A stretch of 13,302 nt of DNA, from the NCBI GenBank assembly GCA_900550205.1, contig URRJ01000046.1:1-13302 (forward strand), read 5' to 3'. Each line of letters begins with the position of its first letter. Positions within the stretch are counted from its first letter, which is position 1. The notes beneath the pieces were generated by a model, which made no database searches, was not told the origin of the DNA, and worked only from the letters and a program-made list of their open reading frames with translations. Below are positions 1 to 6,006 of this stretch, piece by piece. The stretch comes from an uncultured Collinsella sp. GTDB taxonomy: Bacteria > Actinomycetota > Coriobacteriia > Coriobacteriales > Coriobacteriaceae. The position numbers and the translations under genes were made by a program.

Positions 1-1
1 G

Positions 2-967
2 CTTGACGGTGGTGGAGCCGGAGTCGATGCCGATATGCACCGGGCCGCACTGGGCGCCGAACGCCACCCGCGGCACGCTGTGGGACATATGGCGGGCATG
101 GAATACCTCGTACTCTTCCTTGTTGGCGAAGAGGGGCGGCTCGCTGGCGTAGGTCGCCGTGGCGGCATACTCATCCAGCGCAGCGGCCACGTCCGAGAGG
201 ACGAACTCCTTGTCGGCGTAGAGGGCAGCGCCCAGCGCGACGTAGAGCAGGCTGTTCTCGGGGCAGGTACCGGTGACGCCCAGTGCCTCGTCGAAGCTCT
301 TGCGCAGCACGGTGCTGAAGGTCAGCGGACCGCCCAGATAGAGGATATTGCCCTGAATGGGGCGTCCCTGTGCCAGACCGGCGATGGTCTGGTTGACCAC
401 GGCCTTGTAGATGCTGGCCGCGATGTCCTCGGTCTTTGCGCCCTGATTGATGAGGGGCTGCACGTCGCTCTTGGCGAAAACGCCGCAGCGGGATGCAATG
501 GTGTATGTACGGGTGGCCTGTTCGGCCGCCTTGTTCATCTCATCGGCACTCATCTTGAGCAGCGTCGCCATCTGGTCGATGAAAGCGCCCGTGCCGCCGG
601 CGCAGCTGCCGTTCATGCGGACTTCGGTGCCGTTGGTCAGGAACAGGATCTTTGCATCCTCACCGCCCAGCTCGATGACGCAGTCCGTCGCAGGGACGAA
701 CTTTTTGACCGCCACGCGGGTGGAGAACACCTCCTGCACGAAAGGCACGCCGCAGCTGTCGGCCAGGCCCATGCCGGCGGAGCCGGAGATGCTGAGCAGC
801 GCTTTCCGGCCATGCAGCTGCTCTGCGTCGATGCGGCGCAGCAGCTCCTGCGCCTTTTCCAGAATGTGGCTGTAGTGGCGCTCATACGTCGAATATAAAA
901 GGGTATCGTTTTCATCCAGCACCACGCATTTGATGGTAGTGCTGCCGATGTCAAGACCTACTCTCAC
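2..967 (-). CDS. 2-hydroxyacyl-CoA dehydratase activase (BadF/BadG/HgdC family), 5' part, runs off left edge
   Basis: This is the first 322 codons of an ASKHA-fold ATPase that, in its family, uses ATP to push an electron from a [4Fe-4S] cluster into a 2-hydroxyacyl-CoA dehydratase. I see the phosphate-1 motif DIGSTTIK at residues 5-12, the stretch IELGGEDAKI, and two cysteines in the contexts NGSCAGGTGAFID and ASRCGVFAKSD that match the cluster-binding cysteines of HgdC. The last visible residues, IGIDSGSTTVK (312-322), restart the phosphate-1 motif, so this is the long tandem-domain form (often over 1000 residues with a DUF2229-type C-terminus) rather than the short activator. The start is GTG at 967, chosen because AGGAGG (978-983) lies ten bases upstream and the family motif begins straight after. 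The gene has its own promoter near 1079-1107. In this long form the exact substrate is usually unknown. Family assignment is firm; the pathway is not. Confidence 0.9.
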   Translation of the reverse strand, partial: MRVGLDIGSTTIKCVVLDENDTLLYSTYERHYSHILEKAQELLRRIDAEQLHGRKALLSISGSAGMGLADSCGVPFVQEVFSTRVAVKKFVPATDCVIELGGEDAKILFLTNGTEVRMNGSCAGGTGAFIDQMATLLKMSADEMNKAAEQATRTYTIASRCGVFAKSDVQPLINQGAKTEDIAASIYKAVVNQTIAGLAQGRPIQGNILYLGGPLTFSTVLRKSFDEALGVTGTCPENSLLYVALGAALYADKEFVLSDVAAALDEYAATATYASEPPLFANKEEYEVFHARHMSHSVPRVAFGAQCGPVHIGIDSGSTTVK

Positions 968-1078
968 AGTTGTTTTTCCTCCTGAAGGACAATGCACTCT
1001 CCCTCTGCACACAGGGCTCTCCGGCCCGGGCAGAAGTTGTTTGCTAACGAATCAAATTTCAGACTCGCATACACGGGT

Positions 1079-1107
1079 ATTATAAACCAAATCCGGCTGA
1101 CAATCAA
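1079..1107 (-). promoter_or_regulatory. Sigma-A/sigma-70 type promoter for the activase gene
   Basis: Read on the minus strand there is TTGATT (1102-1107), a 17-base spacer, and a perfect TATAAT (1079-1084). Transcription would start near 1072 and give a leader of about 105 bases before the GTG at 967. The match is by eye only. The rest of the 968-1269 gap is AT-rich and I see no gene or other clear signal in it. Confidence 0.6.
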
Positions 1108-1269
1108 TCATTCGGGATTATTTTACACCTTAAAAACAGTAAAATCATCTTGCAAAGTTAAACATTTTGTTAATTTCGCAAACTTTTCTGTGGATTTCGG
1201 GCTGTTTCTACTAAGATTCTTTACCGTCTGTCATTTTTTCTGCTCTCTTCCCTGTCCCGCACAAAAATC

Positions 1270-1316
1270 AAAGGCATCTGCACTGCGCCGTCCCGGGCAG
1301 CATTGCAGATGCCTTT
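1270..1316 (-). terminator. Strong hairpin terminator after the histidine kinase operon
   Basis: A 13-bp perfect stem (arms 1270-1282 and 1304-1316, core GGCATCTGCA/TGCAGATGCC) encloses a 21-base loop that can pair further (CTGC/GCAG). On the minus strand the stem runs into TTTGATTTTTG, about ten bases past the stop of the kinase gene, so it is placed to end that operon. T-rich sequence also follows on the plus strand, so it could act in both directions. Confidence 0.8.
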
Positions 1317-1325
1317 TTGTCTCGT

Positions 1326-2111
1326 TCAATATCTCCTCAGCAGAAGGAGCTCCTGTGCCGCCCGGCTTGCGAACCGCGCTGCGCGGATGTCGTTCTCCTC
1401 GCTGGAGTGGAGTTCCATTTCCGGCGGGATGTCCTCGCAGGAGGCCAGCGGGAACACCACCTGCGCCCGGGTGCCGCCGCCCGGCCGGGCCGTCAGCGTC
1501 AGCTTCCAGCCTGCACGGCGGCAGATGAGCTTACAGATGCGGAGACCCAGCTTTGCGCCGCTGAGGAAGCGGCGGTTGTTCTCGATGGGGTCTTCCTCCA
1601 TCAGGCCGCAGCCGTTGTCTTCCACCCGGAGCACGACGCCCGTCTTTTTCTGTTTCAGGCTCACCCACACCCTGCCGCCTGCATCGCAGGCCCGCAGCGC
1701 GTTGGAAATGAGGTGGAGCAGCAGCTGTTCGGCCTCATCGGGAACGCCCATGACGGTGCAGTGCTCGATGCCCCCGCTCTCCGTCGTGAGCGCTATTTCC
1801 AGTGACCGCTGGATGTCCGGGGCCAGACGGCCCGCTTTTTCCAGCAGACTGCACAGGTCCAGAGGCTGCAGCTCGCCCAGCTCTTCATTTTCCAGCTGAT
1901 AAAGCGTTATGGCATTGCGTACCGTGCGGTCCAGCCGGGCAGACTCTATCTGGATGTCCGAAAGTGCCTGCCGGGTGGGCAGGTCGGCCGACGCCAGCAG
2001 ATGCATCTGCAGATATTCCCGGTTCTGGTCGATGATGCCAAGGGCATGAAAGCACACATCCCCAAACTCCTCCCGAAGGGAGCCTCCTGCCCCATCGTTT
2101 CGCCTGCGCAT
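1326..2111 (-). CDS. Soluble sensor histidine kinase-like protein (GHKL ATPase domain)
   Basis: A 261-residue protein with a HATPase_c (GHKL) domain from about residue 85 to 221. Visible boxes are the N box around HLISNALRA (N137), G1 in VEDNGCGL (D165, G167, G169), G2 in SGAKLGLRI (G185-L190) and GGGTRAQVVF at the end. The N-terminal 80 residues look like a helical dimerisation segment, but the usual H-box (H-E/D-x-R/K-x-P) is absent; His22 in VCFHALGIID is the only likely acceptor. There is no membrane segment or sensor domain, so it would work in the cytoplasm. The C-terminal 40 residues are charged and of unknown role. The ATG is preceded by GGAGGT. It follows the Spo0A-like regulator by 33 bases, so the two are probably co-transcribed and functionally paired. 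It could act by protein contact rather than phosphotransfer. Confidence 0.8.
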   Translation of the reverse strand: MRRRNDGAGGSLREEFGDVCFHALGIIDQNREYLQMHLLASADLPTRQALSDIQIESARLDRTVRNAITLYQLENEELGELQPLDLCSLLEKAGRLAPDIQRSLEIALTTESGGIEHCTVMGVPDEAEQLLLHLISNALRACDAGGRVWVSLKQKKTGVVLRVEDNGCGLMEEDPIENNRRFLSGAKLGLRICKLICRRAGWKLTLTARPGGGTRAQVVFPLASCEDIPPEMELHSSEENDIRAARFASRAAQELLLLRRY

Positions 2112-2144
2112 TCTGCTCTACCTCCGCGTCGTGTGATCAGCACC

Positions 2145-2870
2145 TCACTGCTGACTCAGTTTACTTTCCAGCGCATAAAGCAGGCGGCCGATAGTCACCT
2201 TCCTGCGCTCTAAGCCATACTCTTTTCGAAAATCCCGCCATGTCTGGGTACCGGTCTCGTCCAGCGTCTCCAGCAGCCGCCGAAGGGCGCTGTCCACAGC
2301 CGCCACGGTGAGATTGTATTCCTCCGCCACCGGCCCTAATATCTCCTTGCGGATGGCCAGACGGTGGTCAGAGCCCATCATCATCCGAAGCGCACCGGTC
2401 AGGTAGCGCTTGTTGGCATCGTAGGTGCTCAGACCCCAGCTGCGATAGATGCGCTCGCAGCGCTTTTCCAGACTCTCCGCCGGGCGGTGGGCCGGAACGC
2501 GCAGCTCCTGCAGCATATCTTCCAGTGTGGCCTGACGGATGAGGTAGCATGCGTCCTCCTGACTCAGGCTCTCCACAGCCGATTTCTCATTGCGTCCGTC
2601 GTCCCGCAGAAGCACCAGAGGCTTGCGGGCAAGGCCGCGTATCTTGGGCAGGAACTGGATGCTGTCCATGTCCTCCAGTCTGCCGCCCAGCACCAGAACG
2701 TCCACATCGCCCTGCTCGAGCCGTTCCAGCAGCGTCCGGCTGCTGCGGTAGCCCGTACAGCGGATGGCCGGGTTGCGCTCCTCAAGATAGCGTGTCCATA
2801 CCCGCATCTCTCTGGGGTCATAACTGGCCAGAGCTACGCGCCATATGACGTCCTGTTCCTCATAACTCAC
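2145..2870 (-). CDS. Spo0A-like transcription regulator with degenerate receiver domain
   Basis: A 241-residue protein starting at GTG 2870, preceded by AAGGGGG and overlapping the upstream stop by 11 bases. Residues 135-241 match the Spo0A C-terminal DNA-binding domain: a helical start, YLTGALRMMM, then AIRKEILGPVAEEYNLT, VDSALRRLLETL, and a final helix near GRLLYALESKL. Residues 10-125 have the alternating pattern of a receiver, but where the phospho-acceptor aspartate should follow DVLVL there is Gly62 (LVLGGRLED), and the N-terminal acidic pair is mostly lost (ALASYDPRE). It therefore probably cannot be switched by aspartyl phosphorylation. The partner kinase-like gene follows directly. 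Spo0A-type domains are confined to Bacillota, which places this stretch taxonomically. It is not the master sporulation regulator itself; its targets are unknown. Autoregulation through upstream 0A-like boxes is a possibility. Confidence 0.8.
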   Translation of the reverse strand: MSYEEQDVIWRVALASYDPREMRVWTRYLEERNPAIRCTGYRSSRTLLERLEQGDVDVLVLGGRLEDMDSIQFLPKIRGLARKPLVLLRDDGRNEKSAVESLSQEDACYLIRQATLEDMLQELRVPAHRPAESLEKRCERIYRSWGLSTYDANKRYLTGALRMMMGSDHRLAIRKEILGPVAEEYNLTVAAVDSALRRLLETLDETGTQTWRDFRKEYGLERRKVTIGRLLYALESKLSQQ

Positions 2871-3177
2871 ACGACGCGCCCCCTTCCCGCAGGTTTTCTG
2901 CCTGCTCCGCCTGCGGATACCAGCAGGAAATAGCATCCTGCCACAGCTCCGGCTGGACCGAGTTCTCATACAAAAACTGCAGCAGCCGTCCGCATTCCTC
3001 TTCCGGGGCCGGGACCCATGTACGGGCCGTGTCTGCCGGGTCGTCCGGAGCTTTTGTCCGGCTCACGGTCAGCCAGCAGCCCTGTCCCTCCGTCTCCAGA
3101 GAACAGGCAAGGGTATACGCCTCCTGATACGGTTCCAGCGCCGAAAAACTCCTCACCAATGGGACATTCTGTTTCAT
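2860..3177 (-). CDS. Small DUF6514-like hypothetical protein
   Basis: A 105-residue protein, first gene of the three-gene operon. The ATG at 3177 has AGGAGG (3185-3190) seven bases upstream, so the start is solid. The protein has a beta-rich first half (EAYTLACSLET, GCWLTVSRTK) and a helical second half (ECGRLLQFLYENSVQPELWQDAI). That layout recalls the DUF6514 family of small Clostridia proteins; I recognise it from general pattern only. There is no signal peptide, membrane segment or catalytic motif. Its stop overlaps the GTG start of the Spo0A-like regulator by 11 bases, which implies translational coupling, so it may modulate that regulator. Function unknown. Confidence 0.7.
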   Translation of the reverse strand: MKQNVPLVRSFSALEPYQEAYTLACSLETEGQGCWLTVSRTKAPDDPADTARTWVPAPEEECGRLLQFLYENSVQPELWQDAISCWYPQAEQAENLREGGASCEL

Positions 3178-3253
3178 TCTGCATCCTCCTCACCCCATCT
3201 GCCCGGCCCATCCACTTATGCCGGACAAACTACTTCATACTATACTGTATAAA

Positions 3254-3282
3254 ATTGTATGGAGCGTCGAAAGGAGTTGCAA
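3254..3282 (-). promoter_or_regulatory. Promoter of the DUF6514-like/Spo0A-like/kinase operon
   Basis: Read on the minus strand there is TTGCAA (3277-3282), a 17-base spacer and TACAAT (3254-3259). Transcription would begin near 3247, leaving about 70 bases before the ATG at 3177. Spacing is ideal and the -10 matches at five of six positions; the -35 matches at four of six. Confidence 0.5.
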
Positions 3283-3310
3283 CGACAAATTTGCGTCAGT
3301 TTTCGTCGAA
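3264..3310. promoter_or_regulatory. Three Spo0A-box-like sequences around the operon promoter
   Basis: The consensus 0A box is close to TTTGTCGAA. Here I see TTCGTCGAA (3302-3310, plus strand, one mismatch), TTTGTCGTT (3281-3289, minus strand, two mismatches) and a weaker GCGTCGAAA (3264-3272, plus strand). They overlap and flank the predicted -35 element at 3277-3282. Because the operon encodes a protein with a Spo0A DNA-binding domain, these could be its own binding sites. Short degenerate motifs arise by chance, so this is tentative. Confidence 0.3.
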
Positions 3311-3603
3311 TTTTGGAACACTGAAAATATTAACATGGATATTGTCTCAAGAATACCATCAACCGCTCCAAAAATCAAGACACATCTGCCGCATCCTCCT
3401 GGTTTGGGACGCTTTTCCGCGCAGGATGCAACGCTTTTCCATCCTTCGGCAGAAAACACAGAACTTGGCACCCGTTACGACATAAATTGTTCATATTCTT
3501 CTGATAAAATCAAACAGATACTATGTTTCCCTCTCCGTCCACAAATGTCGGGCGGAACAGGTCAGCAGACACTCCCCCGTTCTGCTGCCGGAAAGGCAGG
3601 CCA
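3311..3603. other. Intergenic stretch upstream of the hybrid gene, no clear content
   Basis: Between the divergent operon promoter and the hybrid ATG I see no credible gene. The sequence is moderately AT-rich with a short direct repeat (acgcttttcc near 3410 and 3430). No convincing -35/-10 pair for the rightward gene was found, although TAAAAT occurs at 3505-3510. Confidence 0.4.
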
Positions 3604-4218
3604 ATGCTTCAGCTTATCAATATCGAAAAGAAATACACCACCGGCGATCTGACACAGGCAGCGCTCAACGGGGTCAGCCTCAACCTGCGCGACAGCGAAT
3701 TCGTCGCCGTCCTCGGCCCCAGCGGCTCGGGCAAGACCACGCTCGTCGAGAAGGTCATTGCCGAGCTCACCCGCCGCGGCCTGCGCGTGGGTTCGCTCAA
3801 GCATCACGGGCATCACGGCTTTGATATCGACGTGCCCGCTAAGGACACCTGGCGCCATCACCAGGCCGGCTCCAAGCACGTGGGTCTCATCTGCGCCACG
3901 CGCTGGGCGGAGTACGCCGACACGCGCGAGGGGGACGAGATGCCCGCGCGCGAGCTGCTGTCGCGCTACAACGATGTCGACGTGGTGATCATCGAGGGCT
4001 ACAAGACCGAGGGCTTCGACAACATCGTGGTCGCGCGCTCCGGTGTCGACCGTCTGCGCGGCAAGAGCTCGCTCGACCTGGTCGACGGCCGTACGCTGGC
4101 GCTTGCCTGCAACGAGGCCCTGGCACGCCAGGCTTTCGACGCCGGCTTTGCAACCCGAGCCATCAACATCAACGACGCCCGAGCCATCTGCGACCTGATC
4201 CAAGATTATCTGGCCTAA
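3604..4218 (+). CDS. mobB: Hybrid ORF: N-terminus of an ABC ATPase joined at the P-loop to MobB
   Basis: The frame encodes 204 residues from ATG 3604, preceded by AAAGGCAGG. Residues 1-47 are the start of a MacB/LolD-type ABC ATPase: A-loop Tyr11 in IEKKYTTGD, then NGVSLNLRDSEFVAVLG and Walker A GPSGSGKT (38-45). An ABC protein would go on to LLNIIGGLD and later the Q-loop, LSGGQ and Walker B; none is present. From Val48 the protein is instead MobB, which binds GTP and helps attach GMP to molybdopterin to make the Mo-bisMGD cofactor: GSLKHHGHHGFDIDVPAKD (63-81), RHHQAGS (84-90) and DVVIIEGYKTEG (126-137). Only the true MobB first strand is missing, replaced by the ABC equivalent, so the product could even fold. 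The left side matches Clostridia, the right side a coriobacterium. I think the hybrid is most likely an assembly artefact; the bodies of the two genes are separately real. Confidence 0.8.
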   Translation: MLQLINIEKKYTTGDLTQAALNGVSLNLRDSEFVAVLGPSGSGKTTLVEKVIAELTRRGLRVGSLKHHGHHGFDIDVPAKDTWRHHQAGSKHVGLICATRWAEYADTREGDEMPARELLSRYNDVDVVIIEGYKTEGFDNIVVARSGVDRLRGKSSLDLVDGRTLALACNEALARQAFDAGFATRAININDARAICDLIQDYLA

Positions 4219-4220
4219 AG

Positions 4221-4248
4221 CCTGTCAAAAGGGGACAGGTTTATTTTG
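4221..4248 (+). terminator. Terminator after mobB
   Basis: CCTGTC (4221-4226) pairs with GACAGG (4234-4239) across a seven-base loop and is followed by TTTATTTT, three bases after the mobB stop. Its 'aaaggggacagg' core resembles the hairpin repeats found further right. Confidence 0.6.
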
Positions 4249-4274
4249 GCAGGTTTTATCTTGGCAAACGTCAT

Positions 4275-4320
4275 ATCCACCACAAAGGGGCCAGGCTCCT
4301 TTGTGGTGGATTTTGCTTTG
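4275..4320 (+). repeat. Hairpin repeat copy 1 (terminator-like, coriobacterial type)
   Basis: A 14-bp perfect stem (arms 4275-4288 and 4298-4311, core CCACCACAAAGG/CCTTTGTGGTGG) with nine-base loop GGCCAGGCT, followed by TTTGCTTTG. The 44 bases from 4277 to 4320 recur at 5880-5923 with a single loop difference. Sequence of this type is common between genes in Collinsella-like genomes by my recollection; it may end transcription, or be a REP-like element. A further seven-base stem (4320-4326 with 4346-4352) follows. Confidence 0.7.
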
Positions 4321-4483
4321 GTAGATGTGTGGGGCATGCCTTACAATCTACCAAGTAGTTCATGACGGGCGAAAAACGGAGAGAAGGGGCTTGATGCGTC
4401 CTTAGTGTTTCTTGCGAATAGATTGATTTGACAGACGGTGGCGAATGCCCACCGCCCGTATTCGTATGAAACAAGGAGTCTCC

Positions 4484-5764
4484 ATGCTCGCCTCTCTTTT
4501 CTCAAAGCCTCAATCATCGCTGTCCATGCAGGCCAAGCGCCTGGTGGCGATGCGCTTTCTCATCTACACCGGCTTCCAGACCAGCTACTTTATCGGCGTC
4601 ATCGGGACGCTCACCTATGCGGACGGCGCTTCGGTCGTCGCGACATCGCTGGCCGTCCTGTTTATGAATGTATTCGTGATCATGGGATCCTTTGCGGGTG
4701 GCGCGGCGCTCGACGCCTGGGGTCCGCGCCGCCATTTCTTGCTGAGCATCATCGGCGCTCTCGCAACTGGCGCGGCGATCCTCGTTTTTGGCAGCGCGAC
4801 CGGAACAGTCCTTGCCGGCGCGGTGCTCCTGGGCTTTGTGATGGGATTCGCCCAGCCCATCGCCACGTCCTATCCGGCGTATCTCACCGACGACCCCGTT
4901 GAGCTCAAAGACATCAACTCCGCCATCGCCATGCTCTCAAACGGGAGTATCATCGTTGGCCCCACGCTGGGCGGCTTTGTCGCGGCGGCTGCGTCGTCGC
5001 GCGCGGTGTTCGTGCTCATGATGATCTTTACCGTACTGGCGCTCGTCGCCGGTTGGGGCTTTAGGCCGCAGACCAGCCATGTCGCCGGAGATGCGGATGC
5101 CGATTCGGCAGAGGAAGGGGAGCGTGCGGGACAAAGCTCCAACCCCAGCACATCCACCCGCGCCACCTTCGCAGCCAGCATCAAGACAGTCTTCACCAAC
5201 AGCGTCCTCGCGCTACTTTTCTGCATCATTTTTCTTTCGAACTTTGGCTACGGTGCTTTCGATCCGCTGGAGTCGTTCTTCTACCGCGATGTCCTGCACG
5301 TCGGCGTTGAGTGGATGGGCTGGCTCTCGTCGGCCTCGGGCGTGGGCGCGGTGCTGGGCGCCGTGGTCGCGCTCCGCTTGCCGCCGCACCTGGTCAACCT
5401 TAAAACGCTGCTCGTGGCGCTTATGTCTGTGGGTCTGGGAAGCCTGCTCTATGTGGGGACACCGTACGTGGGTGTGGCCTTTGTCGGCCAGGTCGCCCTG
5501 GGCATAGCTTGGGGTGTCGTCAACCCGCTCCACAACACCATCGTGCAAACGACGGCTCCGCTCGAGCAGCTCGGTCGCGTCAACTCGGTCATGGGCTTTG
5601 GCAACATGTTCGCCGGCGTGGCCCCTCTGGCGGTTGCACCGTGGCTGGCGGCAACATTTGGCGTACAACGGACACTCGTGGGGGCAGGCATGGTCGTGAC
5701 GGCGGTTCCCGCGGCGCTGCTGCTGTTTGGACGCAATCACTTGGAACGTGCCGTAAAGCAGTAA
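4484..5764 (+). CDS. MFS transporter
   Basis: A 426-residue hydrophobic protein with the layout of a 12-helix major facilitator: two blocks of six hydrophobic segments split by a polar loop around residues 200-240 (DADADSAEEGERAGQS). The cytoplasmic motif A between helices 2 and 3 is visible as GSFAGGAALDAWGPRR (68-83). It lies in the inner membrane and would use the proton gradient to move a small solute; the second half resembles the multidrug-exporter subgroup, but the substrate cannot be read. I chose the ATG at 4484, thirteen codons inside the longest frame, because AAGGAG lies five bases upstream and the hydrophobic core starts soon after. It stands alone between repeat-rich gaps, so it is probably a single-gene unit. 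Confidence 0.9.
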   Translation: MLASLFSKPQSSLSMQAKRLVAMRFLIYTGFQTSYFIGVIGTLTYADGASVVATSLAVLFMNVFVIMGSFAGGAALDAWGPRRHFLLSIIGALATGAAILVFGSATGTVLAGAVLLGFVMGFAQPIATSYPAYLTDDPVELKDINSAIAMLSNGSIIVGPTLGGFVAAAASSRAVFVLMMIFTVLALVAGWGFRPQTSHVAGDADADSAEEGERAGQSSNPSTSTRATFAASIKTVFTNSVLALLFCIIFLSNFGYGAFDPLESFFYRDVLHVGVEWMGWLSSASGVGAVLGAVVALRLPPHLVNLKTLLVALMSVGLGSLLYVGTPYVGVAFVGQVALGIAWGVVNPLHNTIVQTTAPLEQLGRVNSVMGFGNMFAGVAPLAVAPWLAATFGVQRTLVGAGMVVTAVPAALLLFGRNHLERAVKQ

Positions 5765-5765
5765 G

Positions 5766-5830
5766 AAACCATCACAACATTCGATGAAAATCGCGATTTT
5801 GCCGAAAAACGTCGAATGTTGTGATGGTTT
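5766..5830. repeat. Long inverted repeat with an inner palindrome
   Basis: Perfect 19-bp arms (AAACCATCACAACATTCGA at 5766-5784 and its complement at 5812-5830) flank 27 bases that contain the 14-base palindrome AAAATCGCGATTTT (5787-5800). It begins one base after the MFS stop. It could act as a bidirectional terminator, although the T-run after the right arm is only three bases, or as a mobile or protein-binding hairpin. Confidence 0.75.
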
Positions 5831-5879
5831 GCGCTCTGGGCCAGGCCATCCTGCGAGTCAAGCCCCTCTGCGGATCCGG

Positions 5880-5923
5880 CCACCACAAAGGGGCCAGGCA
5901 CCTTTGTGGTGGATTTTGCTTTG
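5880..5923 (+). repeat. Hairpin repeat copy 2
   Basis: Arms CCACCACAAAGG (5880-5891) and CCTTTGTGGTGG (5901-5912) with loop GGCCAGGCA, followed by ATTTTGCTTTG. It differs from copy 1 by one loop base over 44 bases, although the flanks are unrelated. Confidence 0.75.
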
Positions 5924-5951
5924 ACGGGCCGCGCCTGCGCCTTGGTATACC
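5921..5951 (+). promoter_or_regulatory. Possible promoter of the HAD phosphatase gene
   Basis: TTGACG (5921-5926) and TATACC (5946-5951) are 19 bases apart, slightly long. The -35 overlaps the tail of hairpin repeat copy 2. Weak support. Confidence 0.3.
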
Positions 5952-6006
5952 ATGTACGCCGTTCACGAATACACCCCACACCGCCGCACAACCCAGAAAG
6001 GCCCCC

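Noticed and set aside
35..898. Long plus-strand reading frame opposite the activase
   Set aside because: Low-complexity, histidine- and arginine-rich translation, no ribosome site, and the minus strand carries clear family motifs in the same place.
3523..3603. Upstream extension of the hybrid gene to an ATG at 3523
   Set aside because: No ribosome site there, and family similarity begins exactly at the ATG at 3604, which has one.
3604..3744. A functional ABC transporter at this locus
   Set aside because: No Q-loop, signature, Walker B or permease gene follows; only the first 47 residues are present.
3562..4203. Long minus-strand frame opposite the hybrid mobB gene
   Set aside because: A mirror of a GC-rich coding region; no family resemblance and no start signals.
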